Source: Diogma glabrata (Eukaryota; Arthropoda; Insecta; Diptera; Cylindrotomidae). Taken from it: a DNA stretch of 64,000 nucleotides. Under the pieces are notes generated by a model. That model ran no database searches. It was not told where the DNA came from and was given only the letters and a program-made list of their open reading frames with translations. Where the stretch lies: assembly GCA_963693315.1 (NCBI GenBank), contig OY856186.1, positions 90,027,381 to 90,091,380 of the forward strand. Direction: 5' to 3'. Position 1 is the stretch's first letter. Each line of letters starts with the position of its first letter. This document shows, piece by piece, positions 15,931-26,296 of this stretch. The position numbers and the translations under genes were made by a program.

Positions 15931-16027
15931 ATATGATTATTAATTCATTGGACGAAATAATATAAAATTGTTTTTATTCGTTGTAGTCCAAAAAAATGTT
16001 TTTATTTCTTATAAATTATTCATTTTT

Positions 16028-16087
16028 ATTTTATTGTGACGACGCGTTTCTGCTTTACTCCAAAGCTATCTTCAGGTCCAACAAAAT
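16028..16087 (-). ncRNA. Hammerhead ribozyme motif, inverted PLE arm
   Basis: Reverse complement of the motif described at 24675-24734, with identical core elements: CTGAAGA, stem GCTTT/AAAGC, GAAA, CGCGTC, then GTC. It lies in the 3' UTR of the inverted arm, near the outer end of the insertion. Confidence 0.72.
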
Positions 16088-17373
16088 AAAATACTAACAT
16101 AACAAAAAATAACAAAAAAAATGGAAAATTATATAATTTAAAAATATTTTGAAAAAAACTTACAAAAATGAAAACACTGTTTCAAAAAAGAAAAACTGAG
16201 AATGAAAATTCACATATATTTTTTTAAAAAATTCTAAAAAAAACCAACAAACAGACTGAAACTTTAACTTCTATCTTTTAAATTATAAAAAGTTAAACAA
16301 AAACTGATACAAACTGAAATTTAAATCAAAGCTAGGTAGGAATCAAATATTTAAATGAAAGATAAGTAAACGTTGTCAAAATAGGTGTGATCCGATTGTA
16401 TATTCATATTATTTTGGAATTTTTTAATATAAATAAGGTAAACGTCCATAATGTGGATCGTTGTACCAATTGTGGATCGTCTAACAGAAATTTGCTCAAA
16501 ATAAGAAAAATGATGGGTGTTCAAATATTTAGATTATCAAGAAATATAAATTCAAGTCCAATATTGCCTGTGTCAGATTTTGAGCGGGATAAAATACTTA
16601 CAAACATTAGTTTTATCACTTAGATATTCACTGCGTCGGCAGTACAAAATACAAAACAGTCAAATTGACATTTTGTTAATTTTTTCTTAAGGAACGTGCC
16701 TTACTAAAATAAGCTTTTAAGACTGTGTAATATAACTTAGTGTTTTTTTATTTTTACGGCTAAGTAGGTATATATACAATTTATCATAAAAAATCTTTAT
16801 TTTCAAAAAAAAAATTAATTAAGGTCAAATTATGAGTAGGTTCACATTATGTACATCGTATTTTCGATCTTGCCCAATTGTGGATCGGTGCGATCCAATT
16901 TAAGTTCAAATCCTCGCAATTTTTTATTCGAATTTACTATTACAAAAAAATCAGTAAAATTAAAACTTTAATTACAGTTAATACCAGACTAGACGTATTT
17001 TCAACCTGAGCGAATTCGGATCTAGGTTTTTCTAAATATATTTCTTATTTTTTTAAAATGAATTTGTTGAAACGCTTAACTGAATTTACTATTCGATAGG
17101 CGTGTTTTTTGAGAAAATTCGCATTAAACTAAACAAAAAAGTGTAGGTCCAACTAAGGCCAGCTTGTTTCTGATGGTATTTGTAATTAAAAATAATTGAT
17201 ATGCCAGGTTTTTTTAACTAAGCTTTAGAAAGAACTCAATGTTTAAAAATCGCATCGATGTCTCTAATGTAGACCGCGCGATCCGAATTAGGAACTTGTA
17301 TAAAATTCTTTTGTACCGAATGAAGATCTTGGTTAAAATTAATTTTTTGTATTTTGTTGATGAAAGGAAAATG

Positions 17374-17520
17374 CGTTTTAGACGTTGTAAAGAATGGAAT
17401 GACCGTTCATACAGTCAGTAAGGCAGAACCACATTATATAACCACCTAAAAAATCTAAACGCTGATAAAAAGAAGGCGCAACAAGTATTTTTTCAAAACT
17501 GCAAGAGATTACTCGTTACC
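17374..17520 (+). pseudogene. psq/CENP-B-type helix-turn-helix remnant (pogo-like transposase N-terminus)
   Basis: The frame MRFRRCKEWNDRSYSQ, a stop, then GRTTLYNHLKNLNADKKKAQQ resembles the psq HTH of pogo-family transposases, where the recognition helix reads (I)PRTTLYNHLKN. It matches the TIR and TA-duplication evidence for a pogo-like parent element. Only this DNA-binding piece is recognisable. I could not find a DDE catalytic domain in 17520-18170, so the transposase is dead or its core has been replaced. Confidence 0.45.
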
Positions 17521-18315
17521 TAGAATAACCATATGCCCAAATAATGTTGCATTCAAGTCTCACTTGCATAGGAATTTCTCATTCCATTCAAGTTTCACTT
17601 GCATAAGAATTTCTCATAATAGGTCGCTCCGCGGTACAAAATTTTAAAAAAATAAAATCTAAAAGAGTGACACAATATTTAGTAAATATTCGTGCACAAG
17701 ACGCCCAAACTATATTATGAAAATGGTTCCCCGAAGTCAACATACATTTGAAACGAATTCCCTATTCATGATCATTCTGAACTGAACTAATTTTTAACGC
17801 CATGTCATGTTGGTCCTAAAATCATTTTCATCATAGTGATCGCTCTCCTACCGAATTCAACGTCTATGTTACAACCGATGAATGTTGCTTACTTGCATTA
17901 AATAAACCAACTGTTTCTGAATTTTTCAATTACTCAATTACTTCTCTAAATTTTCAATTACTTTTCAATAGCTTTCTAGTTGACGACGTTAAATTAACAT
18001 GCTGACCATAATATTTTGCACGAAATTTGCGAACTGTGCCGCCAAACTTATTGTATTTTTTTAAATATTGTTCAATAATTAAAAAACGCGTTGTACTTTT
18101 GTGTTATTTTTACTAAACCCAAACTATCATACGTTAAGTTGTTTTCTGCCCTCCAGTACCACAATACGACATATATCGAAACTCGTTTGAGTGCGGAAAA
18201 GTGAGTTATTTCCGCACTGATTTTTCATTTCCGCACTGCTGCCAATTTAAAAGACGAAACGGTGCGTTTGTGTTGGTAAACATTTTTATTAATAAAGTAG
18301 AAATGAATGAAAACA

Positions 18316-19510
18316 TTACTTTTGACCAAAGCAGAAAGAGCAATTGTGCAAGTTATTGAATGAATATCCTCCAGGAATCGGTGGTTGTGGCAAAGGCTCT
18401 CCAACCACTTTCAAGTTTGTTCGGCTTGTTTGACTCGAAATTATTGTAACAGTTGTACCGGCTGAAACATTGCCATTTTCAATGATTGATGCACTGGATT
18501 GAGCAGTGGTTGATGAGGTCGTTGAAACGTTATCAGCTCTAAAAATTTTCGAGCCCATGATGCTGTCAGCAATTTTACGTTTGTTGTTGAGCGAATGTTG
18601 GATGTATTTTTCTGTAACCTTATCAGACTCTTAACCACCATGTTGGTTAATTGTAGTTAAATTCACACCCGAATCTGCCAACAAGGATGCAGACGATCGA
18701 CGGAAGCAATGACCAGTGTACTCACCCGGTGACGAAAGATTCAAGAAAATTGCAATTGTCTTCGGATAGCCTCCAATCGTGTTAATGCCGATCGGCTGTT
18801 TGATGCATTTGCCTTTACGAAAACCCGAAAAGAATCTGTCGGTGATAACACCATGAGGACGTAGTCCTGAATACATCTTGAAAATATCAACCGAATTTAC
18901 GTTCCGATCACTTCCTTCGTTGATGACAAATTGTCGAATGATTTTGGTTTTCGTTTTCGATACGTTAATTTTAATGCCATTCGACATCCTTTACGTTCAA
19001 ATTCAACAATTCGCTTCGTCGGCAAGCACCATAGACACCGACAATAAGGGCCACCTTAAAATTGTGAGGTTAGGAAAATGAAACAAAAAAATTATCAGCA
19101 AATTTTACCTTCGTAGCCAAATAAACATCGTCGGGAGCGTCCTTCAGGAATTTGTAGATTTCTTCAATGGTGAAGATTCTTAATTTCTTCGCAAAATAAT
19201 TGTCATTTTTACGCTTCAAAAAAACTCGAAAATTGTTGAATTTTGAGATATCAATGTTGTCCTCCACGTTCAACGTGGATTTTAACATTGAGTAAATGCT
19301 CCATGTAGTTGACGATTGGAATTGTTTCATCTCGGTATCGAAATAAGCAAGCAACTTATTTTCCTCAATCACTTTAATTTTTTTTCACAGCACTATTTTT
19401 TGAACGCTCGATTCGTTTTTTCGTATTTTTCTTTGGATATTACCGGCAATAAACCTTACAAAGCTCTTTCTGCTGCTCCTTCCCAAATCGGAATCCTCCC
19501 CTGAGCTCAT
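18316..19510 (-). pseudogene. Tyrosine recombinase (Crypton-type), broken
   Basis: Read on the minus strand, the order is a SAM-like core-binding region (LLAYFDTEMKQF, TTWSIYSMLKSTLNV, FRVFLKRKN, FTIEEIYKFLKDAPDD), then the catalytic domain. Box I is YGACRRSELLNL with the active-site Arg. Box II is GHCFRRSSASLLAD with His-x-x-Arg. The second His/Trp position follows HGG, and the nucleophile Tyr is in TEKYIQHS. A 54-nt intron (19055-19108, GT...CCTAAC...AAG) joins LATK to VALIVG. Breaks: the Trp after HGG is TAA (18631-18633), a one-base shift near 18985, and another stop or shift before LLAYF. Other active-site residues remain. The family cuts and rejoins DNA through the Tyr to integrate circular DNA. 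Confidence 0.8.
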
Positions 19511-19730
19511 TTTTTGCAGTTTCTTAATAAAATACACGCGAAATGAAAACACGTTTGTAATGTGGGAACAGTCAAGAACAAATGACGTTTTTTTCTTGCA
19601 TATAACCCAAATTGCATATTGTCAAGGCATTGTTGATCGATCAATACTTCGCGTAGTTTTTTTGTGGTGATTTTTTGTAATTTTTTTTTATTTTTTGTCT
19701 ATTGTGGTATACTTAAGTGCAGAAAACGTT

Positions 19731-19856
19731 GTGTGCAACTCGTTTTGAAATGAATTATTTTCAGCACACGTCCTAATTTTCAATACTCGTTTCGCTCGTA
19801 TTGAAAACTTAGGACTAGTCATGAAAAAATCTTCATTTCAAAACTTGTAGCACAAA
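19731..19856. repeat. Long imperfect hairpin beside the recombinase gene
   Basis: Outer arms CTCGTTTTGAAATGAA and TTCATTTCAAAACTTG, and inner arms TCCTAATTTTCAATAC and GTATTGAAAACTTAGGA, close on a loop TCGTTTCGCTC. The loop resembles the centre of the foldback at 1394-1544. It may be a terminal structure of the Crypton-like unit or a separate foldback insertion. Confidence 0.55.
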
Positions 19857-20274
19857 CTACTATTTTGTACTTGCAAATACTTAACCGCATAAATGACGGC
19901 AAATTCAAATCTTGCGGGTATTTCAGGATATCCTTTAAAAAAATGAACAATTTTTTCCCATAAAATTATTTGTTTTTGTGCAACAAATAGAGAATCTCTA
20001 ATGAGATCCACATATGGGACAGCAAACGATCCGCTTTAGGGAATACAATTTTTTAAGACGATCCACATTAAGGACATTGCAATTAAATAATGTTTTGCTA
20101 AATTCTGAACAATTCGCATATAATTTACCCGTTATTTTCAACTAAATTCAGAAAATATTATACAAAGTTAGTAATGGGAAGCAAATTTGTATTTTTATAA
20201 ATACACATTTTACTGTAGGAACTTTCAAAACCTTAAGACGAAAAAAACGATCCGCAATTGGGACATTTACCTTA

Positions 20275-21518
20275 GCTTCAGAAATTTTGCGCTTGGTAGT
20301 ATTTGACTCAAAATTTAAAATCTCAGGATTATCCCAATCAATTTTATGATTACTGGAAATAGCATGATCACACAAAGCACTGTGTGACTTGTTACCCTTA
20401 GCAATATGATACTTATGATCCTTCAGTCTAGAAACAAGATATTGTTTAGTTTCACCAATATATGTTAGACCACAATTAAGTTCAGCACAATTAACTTTGT
20501 AAACTAAATTAGAGAAATATTGTTTGGGAACAGGATCTTTAAGAGGTGTGAAAATACGCTTTCGTAGAGTATTGCATGGTTTACCAACAGCTTTAATATT
20601 ATAGCCATGCAAAACACGATTTAAGTTCTCAAACAAAACTTTAGTATAAGGAAGGGAAGCAAATTTAAAGGTGCTATCTTGATTATTAATAGTAGAAATG
20701 CCAAAATTTAAATTATTAAGTTTATTGATGGTATGATTAACGTGATAATCAATAAATTTAACAGGATAGTGGTTTTCTAAAAGAGTAGTTTTTAAAAATT
20801 TGAAATTTTTTTGATGAAAAATGGGATTTGATAATTTTAAAATTTTTTCTGTCAAAATAGATACAGTATTTTTTTTATAAGAAATGGGAAGAGAAGAGTT
20901 AAAATTCAAATACCGGCCAGACCAAGTAGGTTTTAGATACCAATCAGTAATTAACACACCAAAACTATTTTTTATAACTAAAGTGTCAAGAAATGCAATT
21001 TTATTTTCATTTTCAATTTCAACAGTGAATTTAAGACGAGGATGGAAATCATTAAATTTAGCAAGAACAGAATCAATTAATATACTAGGAACAGAGGTAA
21101 GAATATCATCAACATAACGTATATAAAATGGAAGAGTAAAATCTAAAGATTCAATAATTTTTATTTCTATAAATTCCATAACTAAATTAGCTAATACTGG
21201 ACTAGCTGGGGAACCCATAGGTGAACCAAAAATTTGTTGATAAAATATATTTTTATAAGAAAAATAGCAATGGTTTAATACTAATAAGAGTCCTTCAATG
21301 AAAATGTCTTTTTCTAAAGTTTTATATTCAACATTATTTTTAGTTTTCCTAATATAATCAAAATTTTGTCGTCGAATATTACTAATTATAAATTCTTGAG
21401 AAGCAAACTCTTGAATAACTATTTCAATTTCATCCCATTTTCTATCTATACACTCAAGAACTAATGCATTTGGAATATTTGTGAAAAGTGATATAACATC
21501 TAAAGAAATCAAAGAATA
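20275..21518 (-). pseudogene. PLE RT + GIY-YIG gene, inverted truncated copy
   Basis: The minus-strand frame starts within RT (SLISLDVISLFTNIP) and carries GSPMGSPASPVLANL, YVDDIL and the C-terminal GIY-YIG nuclease (LTYIGETKQYLVSRLKDH). It runs to KRKISEA, where the TIR element interrupts it; the last ~35 codons lie at 16350-16435. It lacks the N-terminal ~408 residues, so it cannot work alone. Across the shared region its protein is the same as the plus copy's wherever I compared them. Confidence 0.88.
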
Positions 21519-21613
21519 ATGAATAATCATATAATAATATATGAATAATCATATTATTTTAAACTACTGTTCGTTAAGAAACACAACGATAAACAAATAA
21601 TAATACTAACAAC

Positions 21614-24411
21614 ATGGCAGCTACAACATCTTTTTTCAACTATGTAGAACAATTATATGGTCTGGAGGCTAAAAAAATAATGAAGGAATTGCTTAACACA
21701 TCTAACAAATTAGCAGCTCTAAATAACAAGAAAATTTTTCTATTGAATTGTAGAAGTTATCAAATTATACCTTCTTGGTTAAAACACAACTTCAAAAAAT
21801 TAAATAATCAATTTAATAGTACAGCATTTAACAAAATAGTTAATAATTTTCTATTTAAAGTCTTAAATCTAGAAATTAGTAATAACTTTACAGAAATTAA
21901 TTTTAATACTAAAGAAAAAAGATCTTTAATTTCAAAACTTGGTAACATTGTTTCAAATGATGTTTTCAATGATTTTAATGATCATATTAACTTTAGTTAT
22001 GATAAGCTTTTTAATGAAATTAAACTAAAACAGATTGAAAAATTTAATCTTCTTTTGGAAAATAATTTTGAATTTCTACGAACTGAAATTTTAAATATCA
22101 CTAGTGAGAAGTGGGTTAAAAATCTTTCAACAGCATCTATTCCTTCTAATGTTCTTTTTATTCTTAGTCTAGGTCCAAAATTCAATTTCCATAATAATAA
22201 ATTAAATTTTTATGATTTAATCACACATTTAGAATCTGCTATTTTCCATTTAGATGATTCTGATAAAATTATTGCTCGCAATAGTTTATGCAATATTATT
22301 AGTAATTATAAAAATTCACATAAAAAGATTGACTTCAAAACCAAAATTTTACAAAAATATCTCACAGAGACAAATTCTTTTTTCAATGATAATCCTCATT
22401 TAATTGTAACCCAAGCTGACAAAGGTAACATAACAGTTGTTATGAATTCATCTGATTATGATAGTAAAATGTCTTCATTTTTAAATGACCCTGATACTTA
22501 TAAAGTAATTCCGAAAGATAAAACTGGATATTTGCAAAGAAAAACAAATACATTTATTAGTAAACTAGAACTTAAAAGTAATATAACAAATGAACGTGCA
22601 ACTCTTATGCGGAAGTATAATAGTTCTTTTCCACGGATATATGGATTAGTAAAGGTTCATAAGTCTGGTGAACCATTACGTCCTATTGTCTCTTACATTA
22701 ATTCTCCTTTATATAATCTTTCAAAATTTTATTCTGATATTTTATCAAGAGTTGTTGGAAAAACCTTTAGTCATGTTAAAAATTCTTATGATTTTATTGA
22801 TAAATTAAAAGATGTAATTATTCCTACAAATTATTCTTTGATTTCTTTAGATGTTATATCGTCGCTTTAATAATGAAACAACGTATGCTATTTATACGTT
22901 GTTTTTATATTATAGGTGCGCTGCATTCCCCATAAGGGCATCTTTGAATTGGCGTTTTTAAATTTTCGAATTATTTTATGACTGGGGGTAAGAATTAATA
23001 AATTATAAATTAACGTCCATGCAAATGCATGCGCACATCAAACTTTAAACTCAAATATCTCGAAACTATACTTTTGCGTATACGTCATTTCATTATTAAA
23101 GCGACGATATCACTTTTCACAAATATTCCAAATGCATTAGTTCTTGAGTGTATAGATAGAAAATGGGATGAAATTGAAATAGTTATTCAAGAGTTTGCTT
23201 CTCAAGAATTTATAATTAGTAATATTCGACGACAAAATTTTGATTATATTAGGAAAACTAAAAATAATGTTGAATATAAAACTTTAGAAAAAGACATTTT
23301 CATTGAAGGACTCTTATTAGTATTAAACCATTGCTATTTTTCTTATAAAAATATATTTTATCAACAAATTTTTGGTTCACCTATGGGTTCCCCAGCTAGT
23401 CCAGTATTAGCTAATTTAGTTATGGAATTTATAGAAATAAAAATTATTGAATCTTTAGATTTTACTCTTCCATTTTATATACGTTATGTTGATGATATTC
23501 TTACCTCTGTTCCTAGTATATTAATTGATTCTGTTCTTGCTAAATTTAATGATTTCCATCCTCGTCTTAAATTCACTGTTGAAATTGAAAATGAAAATAA
23601 AATTGCATTTCTTGACACTTTAGTTATAAAAAATAGTTTTGGTGTGTTAATTACTGATTGGTATCTAAAACCTACTTGGTCTGGCCGGTATTTGAATTTT
23701 AACTCTTCTCTTCCCATTTCTTATAAAAAAAATACTGTATCTATTTTGACAGAAAAAATTTTAAAATTATCAAATCCCATTTTTCATCAAAAAAATTTCA
23801 AATTTTTAAAAACTACTCTTTTAGAAAACCACTATCCTGTTAAATTTATTGATTATCACGTTAATCATACCATCAATAAACTTAATAATTTAAATTTTGG
23901 CATTTCTACTATTAATAATCAAGATAGCACCTTTAAATTTGCTTCCCTTCCTTATACTAAAGTTTTGTTTGAGAACTTAAATCGTGTTTTGCATGGCTAT
24001 AATATTAAAGCTGTTGGTAAACCATGCAATACTCTACGAAAGCGTATTTTCACACCTCTTAAAGATCCTGTTCCCAAACAATATTTCTCTAATTTAGTTT
24101 ACAAAGTTAATTGTGCTGAACTTAATTGTGGTCTAACATATATTGGTGAAACTAAACAATATCTTGTTTCTAGACTGAAGGATCATAAGTATCATATTGC
24201 TAAGGGTAACAAGTCACACAGTGCTTTGTGTGATCATGCTATTTCCAGTAATCATAAAATTGATTGGGATAATCCTGAGATTTTAAATTTTGAGTCAAAT
24301 ACTACCAAGCGCAAAATTTCTGAAGCTATTTATATTAAAAAATTCCAAAATAATATGAATATACAATCGGATCACACCTATTTTGACAACGTTTACTTAT
24401 CTTTCATTTAA
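21614..24411 (+). pseudogene. PLE reverse transcriptase with GIY-YIG endonuclease, split by a MITE
   Basis: Without the 247-bp MITE and its ATAT duplication (22860-23110), the frame runs 848 codons from MAATTSFFNYVEQLYG to YLSFI. Domains: an N-terminal region rich in Asn/Lys; a Penelope-type lead-in (QADKGNITVVM near residue 265; FPRIYGLVKVHKSGEP near 338; RPIVS); RT palm (SLDVISLFTNIP near 408, GSPMGSPASPVLANL near 503, YVDDIL near 540 with the catalytic Asp pair); and a C-terminal GIY-YIG nuclease (YIGETKQYLVSRLKDHK near 757). The presence of GIY-YIG puts it with canonical Penelope/Poseidon types. The product would nick target DNA and prime reverse transcription. The MITE introduces a stop at 22868, so this copy is inactive although otherwise open. 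Confidence 0.9.
22860..23106. mobile_element. 247-bp MITE inserted in the PLE RT gene
   Basis: The ends are CGTCGCTTTAATAATGAAA and its reverse complement, with similarity continuing through ACGTAT. ATAT is duplicated (22856-22859 and 23107-23110) and is single in the inverted arm. There is no coding capacity. It falls between the codons for SLDVIS and SLFTNIP, next to RT motif A. I do not recognise the family; the apparent duplication length is 4 bases. Confidence 0.85.
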
Positions 24412-24674
24412 ATATTTGATTCCTACCTAGCTTTGATTTAAATTTCAGTTTGTATCAGTTTTTGTTTAACTTTTTATAATTTAAAAGATAGAAGTTAAAG
24501 TTTCAGTCTGTTTGTTGGTTTTTTTTAGAATTTTTTAAAAAAATATATGTGAATTTTCATTCTCAGTTTTTCTTTTTTGAAACAGTGTTTTCATTTTTGT
24601 AAGTTTTTTTCAAAATATTTTTAAATTATATAATTTTCCATTTTTTTTGTTATTTTTTGTTATGTTAGTATTTT

Positions 24675-24734
24675 ATTTTGTTGGACCTGAAGATAGCTTT
24701 GGAGTAAAGCAGAAACGCGTCGTCACAATAAAAT
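24675..24734 (+). ncRNA. Hammerhead ribozyme motif in the PLE 3' UTR
   Basis: Stem I pairs ATTTTGTTGGAC (24675-24686) with GTCACAATAAAAT (24722-24734), with one bulged A. The core follows: CTGAAGA (CUGANGA consensus, 24687-24693); stem II GCTTT/AAAGC with a GGAGT loop; GAAA (24712-24715); and a minimal stem III within ACGCGT. The U-H cleavage position is then expected after C24721. Minimal type-I hammerheads with a tiny stem III are known from Penelope-like elements, where they are thought to process transcripts. All core positions that I can check agree with the consensus. Confidence 0.78.
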
Positions 24735-24801
24735 AAAAATGAATAATTTATAAGAAATAAAAACATTTTTTTGGACTACAACGAATAAAAACAATTTTAT
24801 A

Positions 24802-24809
24802 TTAAAAAC
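24802..24809 (+). repeat. Target-site duplication of the composite PLE, right copy
   Basis: TTAAAAAC, matching 15922-15929. LINE-A protein resumes here. Confidence 0.75.
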
Positions 24810-26296
24810 CTTTTCCAAAGAACTTGCACCAACTTTAACTAAAATATTCTACCAATCCTACAAATCTGGTATATTGCTGGAAGTTGGCAAATGTCCAGCC
24901 CGTCCCCAAAAAGGGACCAAAATCCGATATCTCAAATTATAGGCCAATAGCTTTACTATCGGTCCTATCCAAAGTCTATGAGCATTATATTAATACACAT
25001 ATTTCAAAATTTCTGGAAGAAAATCATTTAATATCCGACAGCCAATACGGTTTTCGAAACAAAAGATCAACTACCGATCTATTAAACTATGTAGCGCATT
25101 GTTGGAACAGCATACTTGATAAAGGTGGTGAAACATACGTTATCGCCTTAGACATCTCCAAGGCATTCGATCGAGTCTGGCATGCCAACTTAATCAACAA
25201 GCTCGTTGCGTACGGTTTTCATCCCAATGTTGTGAAGCTGATTCAAAATTTTCTATCCGACCGATACATTTCGGTAACCTTAGACGGATATTCTTCTGAG
25301 TCTAAACTAATTAACGCTGGTGTACCCCAAGGCTCAGTATTGTCTCCAACCCTATTTTTGATTTATATCAACGAATTGTTGAAAATCACCAGCAACCCAA
25401 TAAATAGTTTTGCAGATGATAGTACTCTGCACAAGTCGTTCGAGCCCCTTCCTTCAAAAGGTAAAATGCACGAACGAATTAATCCTGCCCGGGGAGACGC
25501 TGTCATAAACGTGAACAAAGACCTGAATAAAGTCGCCGACTGGGGTGACCAAAACCTTGTGAATTTCAACTCCACCAAAACACAGCTGTTGATTGTTTCC
25601 AGATTAAAGACCGAGTTCCCCAAAGATATTTTATTTAGTATGTGTGATGAACCAATAGGTGAATGTAAAAACATTCGTTTATTGGGTGTCACAGTTTCAA
25701 ATGACCTACTCTGGAACGATCATGTAATGGCGATGGCAAAAAGCGCGTCTAAAAAACTCGGCCTCCTAAATAGATGCAAAAAAATTTTCACTCCATACCA
25801 ATTGCTCAATGTTTATAAGTCCTATATTCGTCCCTGTATGGAGTACTGCTGTCAAGTTTGGGGTGCTGCCTCTGTTTCCATCTTGGCCCTCTTGGACTCT
25901 GTTCAAAAGCGAGCTATACGAATTGTAGGTGATCGAACTTTGACATCAAAACTTGATTCCCTACAACATCGTCGCACTGTTGCTGACCTCGTTGTTTTTT
26001 ACAAATATCGTCATCAGCAGTGCTCAGATGAAATCAGCGGCATCATGCCTCAAACTTATTCTTACCCCCGTTCCACTCGGCAATCGGCTGCCGCAACCAG
26101 TGAAACGGTAAAGATCCCGCGCTGTCATACTGGCAGATCGCAGAGAGACTTCTTTGTCCGAACTGCGTACAAATGGAATAGTTTGCCGGAACACTTAGTC
26201 TCTGGTGGCTTCAACCCACAGATGTTTAAAAAAAGCGTTAATCTACACCTCAGAACGCCAGTTGTTGTGGGACCCAGGTCTAGACCTAGGTCTTAA
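24802..26296 (+). pseudogene. LINE-A reverse transcriptase half of ORF2
   Basis: The frame resumes with LKTFSKELAPTLTKIF. It shifts by one near 24870, just before the WKLANVQPVPKKG segment. From there 470 codons are open: SNYRPIALLS, QYGFRNKRSTTDLL, YVIALDISKAFDRVWH (motif A), GVPQGSVLSPTLFLIYIN (motif B), FADDSTLHKS (motif C, catalytic Asp pair), LLGVTVSNDLLW, and a C-terminal tail RTAYKWNSLPEHL typical of CR1/jockey-type insect LINEs. It ends at RPRS before the 3' UTR. Apart from the frameshift the RT looks complete. Confidence 0.87.

Larger units (their letters stand above)
18170..19880 (-). mobile_element. Crypton-like tyrosine-recombinase element, probably nested
   Basis: The recombinase gene (18316-19510, minus) is bracketed by two unusual flanks. 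At 18176-18250 the word TTTCCGCACTG occurs twice with a reverse copy (GTGCGGAAA) and an ACTCGTTTGAGTG palindrome. At 19731-19856 there is a long hairpin. No clear TIR or duplication is seen at these limits, as expected for Cryptons, which insert by site-specific recombination. The boundaries are estimates. The alternative is that the recombinase belongs to the whole 16436-20272 element. Confidence 0.5.
16436..20272. mobile_element. 3.84-kb DNA element with terminal inverted repeats, inserted in the PLE arm with TA duplication
   Basis: The ends are AGGTAAACGTCC...AATGTGGATCG (left) and the reverse complement of AGGTAAATGTCC...AATTGCGGATCG (right), about 26 bases with few mismatches. TA flanks both sides (16434-16435 and 20273-20274), while the uninterrupted plus-strand PLE arm has a single TA there. 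Near both ends the word GATCCAC or GTGGATCG recurs (16455-16480, 16870-16885, 20010-20060), like transposase binding sites. Inside are a psq-type helix-turn-helix remnant on the plus strand and a broken tyrosine recombinase gene on the minus strand. TIRs plus TA duplication fit the Tc1/mariner/pogo superfamily. The recombinase is foreign to that group and is probably nested or captured. Confidence 0.8.
15962..21518 (-). repeat. Inverted PLE arm (5'-truncated), interrupted by a TIR element
   Basis: Reverse complement of 22832-24801 without the plus-copy MITE. It comprises the 3' UTR and C-terminal codons (15962-16435) and the rest of the arm (20273-21518). The 3.84-kb element at 16436-20272 sits between them with TA duplicated. 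Because this arm lacks the MITE present in the plus copy, it preserves the uninterrupted RT sequence across that site. Confidence 0.88.
15930..24801. mobile_element. Composite Penelope-like element: inverted truncated copy plus full-length copy
   Basis: A plus-strand copy (about 21519-24801) carries a 5' leader, the RT + GIY-YIG gene and a 3' UTR with a hammerhead ribozyme. A minus-strand copy (15962-21518) repeats the last ~1.72 kb of it in reverse, excluding its internal 3.84-kb insertion. The two meet head to head at 21519-21560 in short repeats (GAATAATCATAT twice). Left of the minus copy is a 32-base extra segment (15930-15961) that contains AATATGATTATT, the reverse complement of the junction word. 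Penelope elements are known for inverted or tandem pseudo-LTRs with a short extension, so this fits one insertion event. The two arms look almost identical, suggesting a young copy. Confidence 0.85.

Noticed and set aside
19431..19460. A second intron (about 30 nt) in the recombinase gene
   Set aside because: Too short for a normal insect intron; the N-terminal region is better explained by decay.
20884..21117. 77-codon frame opposite the PLE RT (same at 23484-23717)
   Set aside because: Shadow frame antisense to the RT catalytic region; it occurs in both arms only because the arms are copies.
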